Source: Cardiocondyla obscurior (taxonomy: Eukaryota > Arthropoda > Insecta > Hymenoptera > Formicidae). Taken from it: a stretch of DNA of 64,000 nucleotides. The translations under genes were made by a program, and so were the position numbers. The stretch's first letter is position 1; every line of letters begins with the position of its first letter. The stretch lies in contig NC_091869.1 in the NCBI RefSeq assembly GCF_019399895.1, positions 3,782,001 through 3,846,000 of the forward strand. The letters run 5' to 3'. The notes beneath the pieces were generated by a model, which had not been told where the DNA came from, made no database searches, and worked only from the letters and a program-made list of their open reading frames with translations. Shown here in pieces: positions 62,184 to 64,000 of this stretch.

Positions 62184-64000
62184 ATCTACAAGAGCTAATG
62201 TTACCGTGTTGAATTTCCCTCGCTGAGTGGAAAAAAAAAGAACCCTCCTGAAATCTCTCACGGCTGTTTCAGATTAGTCGCAGAAATTCGGGTGCGACGA
62301 TTTAAAAATGCAATCTCGAGTATAAAAAAATAATTACTTCAGATATCCGGTGAATATCGAGTTTTGCGCTCATTCGCGAAACCCACCGATGTCTTCAATT
62401 TATTTCCATTTTATTATTGGCGTTTTTCATTCATCTATTTTTTTTTTTTTTTTCCTCCTCGCGACCGTTATTGCTGCTGTAATAAAATTCTGTCACGGGA
62501 AAAAATTTCGGCAGCACCGACATACTGCGACGTAAGGGAGGTGTTTGTATAGAGAAAACAAAACGTCGCGTGCAAACGATCTCGGGATGAGTGCTCGCCG
62601 CACGACCGGGCATCGTAACGTAATTAGCGAAAGCGCGGCTAACGGTATTATCGCAAGCGCCACCGCAGTCGTAATTATTTTTGCGCGCCGTAGCGATTTA
62701 ACAGTCAGATCGTGAAAGCTTCGATGTATATCCACGCTCGCAAACAATCCCTCCGCACGAATGCCGGCCTCGTCACTTCGTTACATCTCGGTGGCGCGTG
62801 TAAAAGTTAACGATCGTTGCATATCTGGCATATAAATGGATTGTATTTCGTTAAAGTGGAGCGACCGTTGTTGGAAATTAAATGCGAGATTCTCCGCAGT
62901 TAAAAAAAAAAAAGAAAAAAATGTAAAAGAGAGAGAAAAAAATAAAAAAACATTGGGGCTCCGAACGATTTGATTTTGTCTCGCGCACAAAACGATCATT
63001 CGAGGTATCGGCGTGTATCGGACACGCAGATCGCACATAATACAATTACAAAACGGAGTAAAATAATTTTTACGAGCTAGCTATTCGCCGGCGCGATTCT
63101 CTCCTGTCGAACGCGTAACGATTCCCCGTTATATGCGGCTAACGAAATCCTCACCCTTTCAGAATAATCGCGCGTGCGGCGTGTCCAGTATCGTCGACGG
63201 GGTGGAAAAAAAAAAAACCAACATATGCAAGTTCCCGATCCGTCGGCGAATTCATCTCCCGTCGAGTGTATCGCGCCGCGGTAACTGTGGGGATACGTTT
63301 CGAGAGGAATCGAAATTAAACGCGAAAACATTCCTATGCGCGGATGCACGCGCGGCCGCCGGAGATCAATAGGGCGCGCAATTTATGCACAAAATTTAAT
63401 GGCGGGCTCGGTAAAACCGCGCTCGGTATTTTGCCTCCCCTGGATTTCAACGATCCGCCTCCCGCGCGCGCTGCCACCGCCGCCGGAAAAATTTAATTAC
63501 CATTTACGATTTCAATTAAAGCGAGCGACAATGGGCGCGACGTTGATTAAGGCCGATATTAAAACCGGTTCGCTGCAGTCCACCGCCGACATTTCGCCCG
63601 CGCCGGTTTGGCACAAACGTAACATAAATGTAAGCATAATGAGCTGACATTAACGGCCCGCTTTGATCCGCGAGGTCGACGTTAATTTCATATTGATGAT
63701 GATGAAGCATCCGCGAGACCCGCGCGGAAATGTGTTATTTTTTTCTTTTTTTTACCTCTCTTCTTCTGCCTCTGCGTTTACAGGCGATTAAAATTGAACA
63801 AACACCGCGCGGAATTTGCGTGTATGGACTCGTAATTGCACTTATACCTACTTGTCGATTTGTTAATTATTGCTCGCAGCTCAGATAATTCATTCAGCGA
63901 ACACATCTCGTAATTCAAAGCGTTATTTAAAGCAAATGTATGTTGCGTGTTCCATTCTTTGCATTTTTAATTAGAATAAATTAATGCGCGCCAATTATCA

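Larger units (their letters stand above)
59645..64000 (-). other. Presumed further intron or upstream region of the minus-strand gene
   Basis: I find no exon here with an ATG and a phase-1 donor that would start the minus-strand protein. The stretch holds a CTTC-rich run near 59686, a diverged tandem duplication near 60.0-60.4 kb, a (TA)n run near 61121, a 130-bp hAT-type MITE at 62054, and poly-T/poly-A tracts. The 179-codon open frame at 61229-61768 (plus) has no recognisable domain. Confidence 0.45.

Overview
This window is eukaryotic and most likely from an insect. Hymenoptera, probably an ant, is my best guess. The evidence is indirect: very long introns, CpG-rich stretches alternating with A/T-homopolymer-rich ones, many (GA)n microsatellites, and a His/Gln/acidic low-complexity nuclear-type protein. 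There is no bacterial gene organisation, and I recognise no tRNA, rRNA or CRISPR array. The assignment rests on sequence style; no database match was possible.

The only well-supported gene lies on the minus strand. Its large coding exon fills positions 1775 down to 1 and runs off the left edge of the window. It is open for 591 codons and begins at a clear acceptor. It encodes a disordered protein: basic N-terminal part, two acidic runs, polyAla, Gly run and a His/Gln-rich part. Upstream in transcription (rightwards) I find two very short candidate exons with good splice sites on both sides, 20817-20870 (54 nt) and 44631-44672 (42 nt), and a weaker third, 59630-59644 (15 nt). All have lengths divisible by three. 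Joined to the large exon they give one continuous phase-1 reading frame. None contains an in-frame ATG, so the start codon probably lies right of the window. The introns would be about 19.0, 23.8 and 15.0 kb. I cannot name the protein.

The most interesting signal is that both better microexons begin with a 5' splice-site-like sequence (GTAAGG, GTAAAT) directly after a polypyrimidine-AG acceptor. This is the architecture of recursive (ratchet) splice sites in long introns. They may be constitutive microexons, recursive-splicing exons, or both. A long CU tract of the nascent transcript sits about 180 nt downstream of the 54-nt exon.

The remaining ~62 kb is intronic or intergenic. It holds microsatellites, a compact 130-bp hAT-type MITE with a perfect 8-bp target-site duplication (62054-62183), a diverged tandem duplication near 60.0-60.4 kb, a CpG-rich island near 31.2-32.2 kb, an AT-rich block near 25.7-27.6 kb, and several dyad symmetries. 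Many open frames of 60-250 codons occur there, but none looks like a known protein and I treat them as chance. A few isolated plus-strand exon-like signals are reported as findings only.
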